A model generated the notes under the pieces. That model had not been told where the DNA came from. It made no database searches and worked only from the letters and a program-made list of their open reading frames with translations. Positions 54,765-63,229 of a stretch of 64,000 nt of DNA are shown here, one piece after another. Origin of the DNA: JASHPR01 sp963844655 (GTDB lineage Bacteria > Actinomycetota > Actinomycetes > Streptosporangiales > Streptosporangiaceae). The DNA lies in the NCBI GenBank assembly GCA_963844655.1, contig CAWJPA010000003.1, positions 62,001 through 126,000 on the forward strand, written 5' to 3'. The stretch's first letter is position 1. Each line of letters begins with the position of its first letter. Both the position numbers and the translations under genes were made by a program.

Positions 54765-56324
54765 ATGACGGCATACCAGACCGAGTCTGTGACGGCGGAG
54801 CCGCCCGGCCGCGCCGCTGGTCTCCGTGACCGTCTGGTCCCCCCGTTTACCGGCAGTCCGATCTGGGGGTGGGCCGGGCCGCTCCTGGTCACCGCGTTCG
54901 GCGCGTTCCTGCGCTTCGACCGGCTGAGCGTGCCGCACGCCGTGGTCTTCGACGAGACCTACTACGTCGGCGACGCGTACGGGATCCTGCGCCACGGCGC
55001 GGAGATCAACCACGTCAAGAACGCCAACGCACTGCTCGCCGCGGGCAAGACCAACATCCTGTCCACCGGCGGTGAGCTCGCCGTGCACCCGCCGCTGGGC
55101 AAGGTCTTCATCGCCGCCGGGGAGTGGCTGTTCGGCCTGACCCCGTTCGGCTGGCGGTTCGCGGTAGCCGTGGTCGGCTCGCTGGCGATCCTGATGACGG
55201 CCAGGATCACCCGCCGGATGACCAGGTCCACCATGCTCGGCTGCGTGGCCGGGCTGCTGCTGGCTCTGGACGGGCTGGAGTTCGTGCTGAGCCGCACCGC
55301 GATCCTCGACATCTTCGTCATGTTCTGGATCCTGGCCGCGTTCGGCTGCCTGGTGATCGACAGGGACCGGTCCCGGGCCCGGATCGCGGACGCGGCCGCC
55401 AGCGGGCTCACGGACAACGCGGGCCCGAAGCTCGGCATCCGCTGGTGGCGCGTGGCGGCCGGGCTCTGCATCGGCCTGGCCTGCGCGTCGAAGTGGAACG
55501 GGATCTGGTACCTGCCGGTGTTCGCGGTCATGACCGCGGCATGGGACCTGGGGGCGCGGCGGGCCGCGGGGTTCACCGCCGCCCGGCAGGGCGCGCTGTC
55601 CGGCGTGAAGTGGCTGCCGGTGTCGTTCGGGCTGGTGCCCCTCGCGGCCTACATCGCCTCCTGGAGCGGCTGGTTCGCCTCGCCGTACGGCTTCGACCGC
55701 AACTGGGCGGCGCAGCACGGCAACCACGTGCCGATCTGGTCGGCGCTGGACTCGCTGTACCAGTACGAGCGGTACGACCTGCAGTTCTCCGTGGGCCTGA
55801 CCGAGCAGCACCCGTACCGGTCGGCGCCGTGGACCTGGCCGTTCCTGAGCAGGCCGGTCTCGTTCTTCTACGCCACCCCGCCGGGCTGCGGGGTCAAGAA
55901 CTGCTCGCAGGAGGTCCTGGCCATCGGCACCCCGCTGATCTGGTGGGCGTTCGTGCCGGCGCTGCTCGTCTGCCTGGTGTGGTGGCTGGCCCGCCGCGAC
56001 TGGCGGGCCGGCGCGGTGCTCGCGGGCGTCGCCGCCGGGTGGCTGCCGTGGTTCTGGTTCGCGGCGCACGACAACCGGACCGAGTTCTTGTTCTACGCTG
56101 TGGTGTTCGACCCGTTCGTCGTCATCGCCATCACGCTGTGCATCGGCTTGATCATCGGCCCGGCCCGGGCCTCGCCCGCGCGGCGGGCCACAGGCGCCGC
56201 CCTCACCGGCGCCTACCTGCTCGCGGTCCTGTGGAACTTCTACTTTATGTATCCGGTGATGGCCGCCAAGATCGTCCCGTATACCACCTGGTTCTCCCGT
56301 ATGTGGTACCACGGCTGGATTTGA
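54765..56324 (+). CDS. pmt: Dolichyl-phosphate-mannose-type protein O-mannosyltransferase
   Basis: The GT39 enzyme of about 519 residues has around ten helices. The catalytic acidic pair is in VVFDETYYVGDAYG after helix 1, and TGGELAVHPPLGKVFIA and EFVLSRTAILDIFVMFW match actinobacterial Pmt. It transfers mannose from polyprenyl-phosphate-mannose to exported proteins at the outer membrane face. ATG 54765 is 9 bases after TACGAT, a fair -10 element, so the mRNA may be leaderless (inference; no clear -35). The divergent rsmI/pmt arrangement is conserved in the phylum. Confidence 0.93.
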   Translation: MTAYQTESVTAEPPGRAAGLRDRLVPPFTGSPIWGWAGPLLVTAFGAFLRFDRLSVPHAVVFDETYYVGDAYGILRHGAEINHVKNANALLAAGKTNILSTGGELAVHPPLGKVFIAAGEWLFGLTPFGWRFAVAVVGSLAILMTARITRRMTRSTMLGCVAGLLLALDGLEFVLSRTAILDIFVMFWILAAFGCLVIDRDRSRARIADAAASGLTDNAGPKLGIRWWRVAAGLCIGLACASKWNGIWYLPVFAVMTAAWDLGARRAAGFTAARQGALSGVKWLPVSFGLVPLAAYIASWSGWFASPYGFDRNWAAQHGNHVPIWSALDSLYQYERYDLQFSVGLTEQHPYRSAPWTWPFLSRPVSFFYATPPGCGVKNCSQEVLAIGTPLIWWAFVPALLVCLVWWLARRDWRAGAVLAGVAAGWLPWFWFAAHDNRTEFLFYAVVFDPFVVIAITLCIGLIIGPARASPARRATGAALTGAYLLAVLWNFYFMYPVMAAKIVPYTTWFSRMWYHGWI

Positions 56325-56386
56325 CGCGCGCCCGGGGCGGGCCGGGCCCGGCCGGAAGCCTGAGTGTTGGCTGAGAGTTCCCGATG

Positions 56387-56428
56387 CGTAACCGCAATGT
56401 TGTGCAGATCACGCATCGTAATGGCAAT
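56387..56428. promoter_or_regulatory. Two CGTAA-N2-GCAAT boxes upstream of the sigma gene
   Basis: CGTAACCGCAAT (56387-56398) and CGTAATGGCAAT (56417-56428) are 30 bp apart, three helical turns. An inverted third copy, ATTGCCGTTACG, lies at 57063-57074 just after the gene. A TATAAG element follows at about 56440. The set looks like regulator sites for the sigma gene. Confidence 0.5.
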
Positions 56429-56473
56429 CGCATGCGTCTATAAGGTGACGGGCAATCAACGAGCGGAGCAACG

Positions 56474-57055
56474 ATGCGGTCGCAAGACCTGACTCCGGAC
56501 CGTAAGGCGCGATTCGAGCAGGACGTCGTGCCGTTCATGGGCCAGCTCTACCCGGCTGCGCTCCGCATGACCAAGAACGCCAGCGACGCCGAGGATCTGG
56601 TGCAGGAGACCATCGCCAAGGCGTATGCCGCGTTCCACCAGTTCCGGCCGGGCACCAACCTCCGGGCCTGGCTGCACCGGATCCTGGCCAACACCTTCAT
56701 CAACGGGTACAGGAAGCGGCGGCGCGAGCCCACGGCCACGCTCACCGCCGACCTGCAGGGGGACTGGCACACCGGCCACGACCCGCTCGCCCCGCCCGCG
56801 CGCTCGGCCGAGGCCGAGGCGCTGGACCGGCTGGCCGACTCCGACATCCTGCGGGCCCTGCGCGACCTGCCTGAGGACTTCAGGGTGGCCATCTACCTGG
56901 CCGACATCGAGGGCTACCCGTACAAGGAAGTCGCGGAGATGATGGGCACGCCGATCGGCACCGTGATGTCGCGCCTGCACCGCGGCCGGAGCAAGCTCAG
57001 GGAGAAGCTCGCCAGCTACGCACCCACGCGCAGCCTGCCTGCCCTGTCCGGCTGA
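56474..57055 (+). CDS. sigR: SigR/SigH-type ECF RNA polymerase sigma factor
   Basis: The 193-residue protein matches SigR in region 2 (ALRMTKNASDAEDLVQETIAKAYAAFHQF split, LRAWLHRILANTFINGYRKRRREP in part) and region 4 (LPEDFRVAIYLADIEGYPYKEV, then GTPIGTVMSRLHRGRSKLRE). In Streptomyces SigR controls the thiol-oxidative stress regulon and is held by the zinc anti-sigma RsrA, encoded immediately downstream. Here only 83 bp separate it from an opposing gene and no rsrA is present. GGAG precedes ATG 56474. The symbol reflects family resemblance; a different regulon is possible. Confidence 0.8.
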   Translation: MRSQDLTPDRKARFEQDVVPFMGQLYPAALRMTKNASDAEDLVQETIAKAYAAFHQFRPGTNLRAWLHRILANTFINGYRKRRREPTATLTADLQGDWHTGHDPLAPPARSAEAEALDRLADSDILRALRDLPEDFRVAIYLADIEGYPYKEVAEMMGTPIGTVMSRLHRGRSKLREKLASYAPTRSLPALSG

Positions 57056-57138
57056 TCGACCTATTGCCGTTACGCAACTCGCCAGCCACTGCCGGCATCC
57101 CCCGGCGACGCGGCCGCCGGGCGGCGGGCGCCGCGCGG

Positions 57139-58770
57139 TCACGCCGCGTACAGGCTGAGCACCACCGACTGGACCGTCCAGCGCCGGATCAGGTGCATGC
57201 CGCCGGCCAGCGCGAGCTCCTCGCGGTCCAGGCTGGTGACCGGCGCGCCCGGCCGCGTGTCACGCCACCGCACGACCCACACCCGGCGCGAGCCGCCCGC
57301 GAGGCCCGCCCCGCTGTGCCACGCCGAGAACCGCGTGGCCAGTACCTCCGCCGGCACCGGGACCCCGGTCAGGGTGCCCGACGCCACCGGTGACTCGCCC
57401 AGGGCCAGGTCGCGGAGCCTGCGGAACGGCGCCGGGTAGCCCAGGCTCACGACCCGGGTTTCCGACGGCACGAAGAAGACCGCGTCACCGGGCCGCTCGT
57501 TCGCCGCGATCACCGCCGAGACCGCCCGCAGGTTGTCGATCCTGGCCGAGCTGCGCCTGACCGCCTGCTGCGGCCCGATCAGCCCGGCCGTCAGCACCGC
57601 GACGATCAGCACCGGCACGATCCAGGCCAGGGCCGGGATCCTGATCCCCGCCGGCGACCCGGCGATCAGGCGGGCCAGCCAGACCAGCCCGGCCGCGCCG
57701 AGCAGGGCCAGCGCGGGCTGGCCGAAGACGACGTACCTCTCGACGTACACGGGCCGGATGAGGGAGACGCCGAGCAGGACGGCCGGCGGCAGCACGAGCC
57801 AGGGCAGGGCCACGGTGGCCGCGCTGAGCTCGCGCCGCCGGCCGGGCCGCAGGCCGGCCACGACGCCGCACACCGCGAGCACGGCGACCAGCGGGATCAG
57901 CTGCCGGGAGCCGGCGTCATGCTCGAACAGGCTGCCCAGGGCCCGCAGGCCGGGCCGGGATACCCAGCTCAGGGACTGGTCCTGCCGGTAGCCGAGGACG
58001 ATCAGCGGGGCGAGCACCACGGCGGCGGCGGCCGCGGCGGCCAGGCACGGCACCAGGCGGTCCCGGTTGCGGGTCACCAGCAGCGTGACGGCGTGCGCCG
58101 CCACCAGCAGCAGCGCGAACAGGCTGGCCATCCCGGTCAGCGCGATGGCCACGCCGTACCACGCCCACCAGCGCTTGCGGCCGTCGGCCAGGGCCACGAG
58201 CAGAAGATAGGTGGCGGCGGCCGCGCACGCGGTGACCAGCCCGTAGGGCCTCGCGTCCTGGGCGTAAAAGGTCGTCTGAGGAGTGGCCACGTACAGCAGG
58301 CCGGCCAGCAGGCCGGTGAGCCCGGGCCCGGGCAGGCCGGTCATCCGGCCCAGCCGCAGGCCCAGGGCAGCGGTGATGCCGGCCGCGAGGCTGGTGGCCA
58401 GCAGCGAGGGCAGCCGCAGGGCCGTCTCGGACGTGCCCAGCAGGCCGGCGACCAGGTGCATGCCCAGGTAGTAAGGCCCGTGCACGGCGTCCACGTGCAG
58501 CAGCAGGTCAACGATCTGGCCGGCCGGGCGCTGCGCCGTGGTGAGCGTGTACGCCTCGTCCCGCCACAGCGACGGGCCGCCGAGCCGGTAACCGCCGACC
58601 GCCAGGGCGGCGAGCGCGGGGATGGCCACCGCCAGCCAGCCGGGCAGCCGCCGCGGGGTCGCGCGCGGCGGCGCCGCTCCCGCGGCGGCCGGGTGGCTAG
58701 CGGGCCATGAAGGGGACGATGAACGGGGGATGGGGAGGCGGGCGGCGGGCGGGGGGCGGGGGCTGGCCAT
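57139..58770 (-). CDS. GT39/GT83-type membrane glycosyltransferase
   Basis: About 50 Pro/Ala-rich residues precede helix 1 (LAVAIPALAALAVGG), and the catalytic loop GGPSLWRDEAYTLTTAQR gives the DE pair of GT-C enzymes. Roughly ten more helices and a C-terminal extracytoplasmic domain (from about 430) follow. It should use a polyprenyl-phosphate sugar to modify a glycan, lipid or protein outside the membrane. The stop lies 83 bp from the sigR stop, convergent. The next gene upstream on the strand is the GT2-TagF fusion, 12 bp away, so the two form an operon. Confidence 0.85.
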   Translation of the reverse strand: MASPRPPPAARLPIPRSSSPSWPASHPAAAGAAPPRATPRRLPGWLAVAIPALAALAVGGYRLGGPSLWRDEAYTLTTAQRPAGQIVDLLLHVDAVHGPYYLGMHLVAGLLGTSETALRLPSLLATSLAAGITAALGLRLGRMTGLPGPGLTGLLAGLLYVATPQTTFYAQDARPYGLVTACAAAATYLLLVALADGRKRWWAWYGVAIALTGMASLFALLLVAAHAVTLLVTRNRDRLVPCLAAAAAAAVVLAPLIVLGYRQDQSLSWVSRPGLRALGSLFEHDAGSRQLIPLVAVLAVCGVVAGLRPGRRRELSAATVALPWLVLPPAVLLGVSLIRPVYVERYVVFGQPALALLGAAGLVWLARLIAGSPAGIRIPALAWIVPVLIVAVLTAGLIGPQQAVRRSSARIDNLRAVSAVIAANERPGDAVFFVPSETRVVSLGYPAPFRRLRDLALGESPVASGTLTGVPVPAEVLATRFSAWHSGAGLAGGSRRVWVVRWRDTRPGAPVTSLDREELALAGGMHLIRRWTVQSVVLSLYAA

Positions 58771-58782
58771 AGGCAGGCGGGG

Positions 58783-61700
58783 TCAGCCGCCGAACACGCT
58801 GTCGCAGGCCCTGGCCGCGGCCTTGCCGTCATCCAGCGGGCAGAACTTGGCCGCGAACGCGGCGTAGGCGACCTGGTGCCTGGCCGCCACGGACTCGATG
58901 CCGCCGATCGCCGCCACCACCTCGTCGGAGGTGGCCAGCAGCGGGCCGGGCGCCTCCGCCTCGAAGTCGAAATAGAAACCGCGCAAGTTGTCACGGTACT
59001 GCTCAAGGTCGTAGGTGAAGAAGACCATGGGCAGGCCGGTCGGGGCGAAGTCGAACATCACCGACGAGTAGTCGGTCACCAGCACGTCGCTGACCAGGAA
59101 CAGCTCGGAGATGTCCGGGTAGGCGGTCACGTTGATCGCGAAGTCGGGCCGCGGGCCCGGCGGCACGTCCTCGGCCATGTGGTGGTGCCCGCGGATCAGG
59201 AACACGCAGTCGTCGCCGAGCGCCTGCCACGCGCGCTCGAGGTCCAGCCGGAAGTCGAAGCGGTACCGGCCCGACGCGTAGTACTGGTTGTCCCGCCAGG
59301 TCGGCGCGTACAGCACCGTGCGCTTCCCGTCCGGCAGACCCAGCCGCCGCCGGACCTCGGCGGCGACCTGGCCGGCGTCGGGACTGCGCAGGATGTCGTT
59401 GCGGGGGTAGCCGCTCTCCAGGATCTGGCCGTCGTACCGGAACGCGCGGCGCATGATCGAGGTGCTGAACGGGTTGGGCGACAGCAGCACGTCCCACTTG
59501 GCCACGTCCTGGGCCAGCACGTCGAAGTACTTCACGCCGCTGATGAAGTGGGCCTGGGTGATGTCAAACCCGATCCGCTTCAGCGGCGTGCCGTGCCAGG
59601 TCTGCACGTAGATCTGGCCGTCCCGCTTGTGGTAATTCGTGCCCATGTCGTCGTTGGCGATCACGTACCGGGACCGGGCCAGCGCCTCGAAGTAGTCCTC
59701 GGTCCCGGAGAGCACGACCCGCGCGCCCTCGGGGGCGGGCACCGAGTAGTCGTTGACCGCCCAGATGTGCTCGCGGGTGTCGCCGCGGCGGCGCAGTTCG
59801 TCCGCGATCCCCAGCGGGTTGTCCCCGCACTGCTTGCCCTTCCAGCTGATGAACACGACCGCGTCACGGAACGGGAGCTTCTGCTGCAGCGGGTAGTAGA
59901 CGCCGCGCAGCATCCGCCGCTGGACCCGGCCGTGCTCGGTGAGCTTGAGCGCGGGCCCGACGCCGAGCAGCGGCGTGTCGTAGCCGGCCGTGGTGAACTT
60001 GAAGACCTTCAGGCCGAACGTGAGCTTGGCGCCGTCGAGGCCGGCCAGCTTGGCGTGGTCGTAACGCGGCACGATCAGGCCGGCGTCCCCGGTTCCGGCC
60101 CGGCGCACGAGGATGTCCCAGGAACCGTCGCGCAGCGGCAGCAGCCGCCCGAACGACGGCATGCGGGTCGCGTCGATGACGATGGTGAATGTGTCGCCTT
60201 CCCGGTCGAACGCGACCACGTGCTGCTGGGTCGACGAGCGCCGGCGCAGCACGGTCTCGAAGGAGCCATCGACGGACGCCGGGTACCTGCCGCGCAACGT
60301 CAGCCGCCCATCATCGCTCCACGAGTGCTCCTGGATCACCGGACACACCGCGCGGCGCGCGATCACCGTGTCGCCGTCCCTGGTCCGCTCCACCGCGATC
60401 TCCTGGTGGCCGGCCGGGTACTGGTACTCCTCGTGCCCGGCCGGGAACGCCACCCGCATCCGCCCCGGCCCGCCGGCCGCGACGTACAGGTCCCATTCCG
60501 AGCTGGTGTCGCCGGCCTGCTCGCCCGGCAGCGCGCCGAGCAGGCGCAGCGGTATCGCGCCGTGCACCCGCGCCCTCGCGCCGTCCGTCCTGTGCACGGT
60601 GGCCGGGAGGTGCTCGGTGGCGGCGCCCTTCGGCCGGGCCAGGACCAGCTCGGCCTGGGCGCCCGCGGCAAGCCGGTCGACGTCCACGTCGATGCGCAGC
60701 TCGCTGGCCGCGTGCTCGCACCCGTGCAGGACGGCGGGCGTCCTGGTCACCGCCACCTGCAGCCGCTTCCCGGCCCACCGGGCCCCGAACCTGATCCTGG
60801 GGGCCACCTCGTGGAACTCGGGACGCTCGGCGGGGCCGCGGACCGGCGTGTGCAGCCGGGCGGGACGCCACACCCCGCGCCCCCTGACCAGCATGTAGCA
60901 ATCCCACTGGCCGGTGAGCCAGCGGCGGCCGACCCGGAACCAGCGGGAGCTGATCTCGCAGCGGAACCCGGCCCAGTCGTAGGAGTACCTGTCCTGGCCC
61001 GACCATTTCGTGGCGTCGGGGTGGCGGAGCGAGCGGGCCGGGATCACGATCGGCAGCCGCCGCCGGCCGGCCGGGCGCAGGATGACGATCTTGGAGGCGT
61101 GCCTGCGCTTGGTGATGTCGACGGAGGGCACGAACGCGGCCCCGGTGATGACCAGCCGGCTCCCGTGCCAGCCGAGGCCCTCGACGCGGACGAACGGGTC
61201 GAGTTCCCGCCAGTAGGGCCGGTAGACGCGGCGCGGTATCTTCAGGCCGCGGTCGCCGCGGAACGGGAGGTCGGCCCAGATCCGGCCGGATCTGCGGACC
61301 ATCGGCGTGGTCTTGATCGGCTGCTGGGCGCGCCAGGCGTTGAACTCATTGAGCTGCTCAAGCTGGCCCGTCTGGATCAGGTGGTAGGCGAGCTTGTGCG
61401 TGGACGGGAGCTTTGCGATCGCCCGCCGGTCGACCTGGTTCAGGTACTTGCCGCCGAGCACGATGAACTCGGCCTGGTACTCGTCACTGGTCCGGGACAG
61501 GTCGCCGACGTAGAGCCACAGGTCGTTCACCAGCGCCTTGCGCTGATGGTCGCGCAGCAGCCTGGCCGAGCCCTGCTCGCGCAGGAACGCGTCGATGGCG
61601 AGCAGCGCGGCGATCCGGTCCCTGAAGTTGCTGATGCTGGTCCGCGACTGGGTGATCGACAGCTCGCCCTTGCCTCGCTCCCGCCAGTAGTAGATCGGGT

Positions 61701-62307
61701 CCGGGATCACGTCCACGGCCCGGGCCAGCACGTGAGCGCGGGTCATGGCCTGGAGGTCCTCCCAGGCCATGACCTCGGGGAAGGACATCCCGGCGGAGTC
61801 CCAGAACGACCGGCGGAAGAGCTTGTTCCACACCGAGACGTCCCAGAACAGCTCGGGCGAGGCGCTGATGTGCGTGCCGATACGCCTGGTCTTGATCGCG
61901 CGGGAGTGCATGCCCGACGTCGTGACGCCGGCCGGGCCGATCCGCTCGACGCCGCCCGACACGAAGTCAGACCCCGACGTCTGCAGGGTATGCAGCATGA
62001 TCTCCAGGGCGTGGGCGGGCAGCATGTCGTCCGCGTCGACAAAGGCCAGGAACTCGCCTGTGGCCCGCTCGATGCCCCGGTTGCGGGCGTATCCGGGGCC
62101 CCCGTTGGTCACGCTCACCAGGAGGAACCTCGGGTCGTCGTTGGCCTGGCGCTGGGCGACCTTCGCGCTGCCGTCGGTCGAGCCGTCGTCCACCATGACC
62201 ACCTCGAGGCTGGTCACGGTCTGGGCGGCGATGGACCGCAGGCAGTCGGCGAGCAGGTCCTCGTTGTTGTGAAACGGCACGACAACGCTGATCTGCGGAC
62301 CGGTCAT
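58783..62307 (-). CDS. GT2 - CDP-glycerol glycerophosphotransferase (TagF-like) fusion
   Basis: The 1174-residue protein has three parts. Residues 1-330 are a GT-A transferase (ISVVVPFHNNEDLLADCL, FLAFVDADDMLP, VSVWNKLFRR). Residues about 340-770 are a beta-rich region with no recognised family. The C-terminal 400 residues are a TagF/TagB-type domain with YVQTWHGTPLKRIGFD, SPNPFSTSIMRRAF, YAPTWRDNQ, RGHHHMAED and VTDYSSVMFDFA. It probably adds a sugar and then polymerises glycerol- or ribitol-phosphate for a teichoic-acid-like polymer. ATG 62307 has GAAGAGAG upstream. Confidence 0.88.
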   Translation of the reverse strand: MTGPQISVVVPFHNNEDLLADCLRSIAAQTVTSLEVVMVDDGSTDGSAKVAQRQANDDPRFLLVSVTNGGPGYARNRGIERATGEFLAFVDADDMLPAHALEIMLHTLQTSGSDFVSGGVERIGPAGVTTSGMHSRAIKTRRIGTHISASPELFWDVSVWNKLFRRSFWDSAGMSFPEVMAWEDLQAMTRAHVLARAVDVIPDPIYYWRERGKGELSITQSRTSISNFRDRIAALLAIDAFLREQGSARLLRDHQRKALVNDLWLYVGDLSRTSDEYQAEFIVLGGKYLNQVDRRAIAKLPSTHKLAYHLIQTGQLEQLNEFNAWRAQQPIKTTPMVRRSGRIWADLPFRGDRGLKIPRRVYRPYWRELDPFVRVEGLGWHGSRLVITGAAFVPSVDITKRRHASKIVILRPAGRRRLPIVIPARSLRHPDATKWSGQDRYSYDWAGFRCEISSRWFRVGRRWLTGQWDCYMLVRGRGVWRPARLHTPVRGPAERPEFHEVAPRIRFGARWAGKRLQVAVTRTPAVLHGCEHAASELRIDVDVDRLAAGAQAELVLARPKGAATEHLPATVHRTDGARARVHGAIPLRLLGALPGEQAGDTSSEWDLYVAAGGPGRMRVAFPAGHEEYQYPAGHQEIAVERTRDGDTVIARRAVCPVIQEHSWSDDGRLTLRGRYPASVDGSFETVLRRRSSTQQHVVAFDREGDTFTIVIDATRMPSFGRLLPLRDGSWDILVRRAGTGDAGLIVPRYDHAKLAGLDGAKLTFGLKVFKFTTAGYDTPLLGVGPALKLTEHGRVQRRMLRGVYYPLQQKLPFRDAVVFISWKGKQCGDNPLGIADELRRRGDTREHIWAVNDYSVPAPEGARVVLSGTEDYFEALARSRYVIANDDMGTNYHKRDGQIYVQTWHGTPLKRIGFDITQAHFISGVKYFDVLAQDVAKWDVLLSPNPFSTSIMRRAFRYDGQILESGYPRNDILRSPDAGQVAAEVRRRLGLPDGKRTVLYAPTWRDNQYYASGRYRFDFRLDLERAWQALGDDCVFLIRGHHHMAEDVPPGPRPDFAINVTAYPDISELFLVSDVLVTDYSSVMFDFAPTGLPMVFFTYDLEQYRDNLRGFYFDFEAEAPGPLLATSDEVVAAIGGIESVAARHQVAYAAFAAKFCPLDDGKAAARACDSVFGG

Positions 62308-62412
62308 GGCGTCGCTCTCTTCCCGGGGGGCGGCGTGCGGGCACGCCTGCATCTAAATGCCGGGAAGCCTAAGAGGTCAGGCGCAGTACGGTCACTATAC
62401 GCGGTCGCTTGG

Positions 62413-63177
62413 TTACTCGCCGCGCCAGACGGGGGGCCGCTTCTCCGCGAAGGCGACCGCACCCTCCATCGCGTCCGCAGATACGAACACCGGACCGATC
62501 ACCTCGCCCTGCCGGGCGAACGCCTCATCGCGGGACCAGTCGGCGGACTCGACAATGACTCGCTTGCTGGCGGCGAGCGCAAGCGGGGCTCCCAGAGCAA
62601 CCCGCGCCGCCAGTTCCCTGGCGCCGGCCACTGCCTGGCCGGCGCCGACCAGCCTACTGACCAGGCCCGCCTGGTGCAGGCGATCGGCGGGGAAGTGCTC
62701 GCCGGTCAGAACGATCTCCATGGCCAGGTGGTAAGGGATCCGGCGGGGCAGCCGGAGCAGGCCGCCGGCGCTGGCCGCCAGGCCCCGCCGCACCTCGGGC
62801 AGGCCGAACGTGGCCGTCTCGCTCGCGACGATCAGGTCGCAGCTCAGGGCGATCTCGAAGCCGCCGGCCAGCGCGTAGCCCTCCACCGCCGCGATCACCG
62901 GCTTGACCGGCGGCCGCTCGGTGATCCCGGCCAGCCCGCGGCCCTCCACGACGGGGTGGTCGCCGGCCAGGAAGGCCTTCAGGTCCATGCCCGCGCTGAA
63001 CGTTCCCCCGGCCCCGGTGACGATCAGCACCCGGACGTCCTTGGCCGCTTCGAACTCATCGATGGCCGCGGCCATGGCCCGGGCGACCTCGCCGTTGACC
63101 GCGTTGCGGACCTCCGGGCGGTTGATGGTGATAACGGCGATTCCGTCGTCCACCTCGGTGAGAACCGGGTCCGGCAT
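62413..63177 (-). CDS. Enoyl-CoA hydratase/isomerase (crotonase) family protein
   Basis: The 254-residue protein has crotonase features: VITINRPEVRNAVNGEVA, AGGTFSAGMDLKAFL (oxyanion hole), AAVEGYALAGGFEIALSCDL, and ATFGLPEVRRGLAASAGG with one catalytic Glu position. It handles acyl-CoA substrates in fatty-acid or related catabolism. ATG 63177 has GAGGGG six bases upstream. It lies about 50 bp after the SDR gene on the same strand and probably works with it. Confidence 0.9.
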   Translation of the reverse strand: MPDPVLTEVDDGIAVITINRPEVRNAVNGEVARAMAAAIDEFEAAKDVRVLIVTGAGGTFSAGMDLKAFLAGDHPVVEGRGLAGITERPPVKPVIAAVEGYALAGGFEIALSCDLIVASETATFGLPEVRRGLAASAGGLLRLPRRIPYHLAMEIVLTGEHFPADRLHQAGLVSRLVGAGQAVAGARELAARVALGAPLALAASKRVIVESADWSRDEAFARQGEVIGPVFVSADAMEGAVAFAEKRPPVWRGE

Positions 63178-63229
63178 CGCTGCCCCTCTGCCTGGTCGGG
63201 TCGGGCTGGCCTGCGTTACCGCGGCGCCC

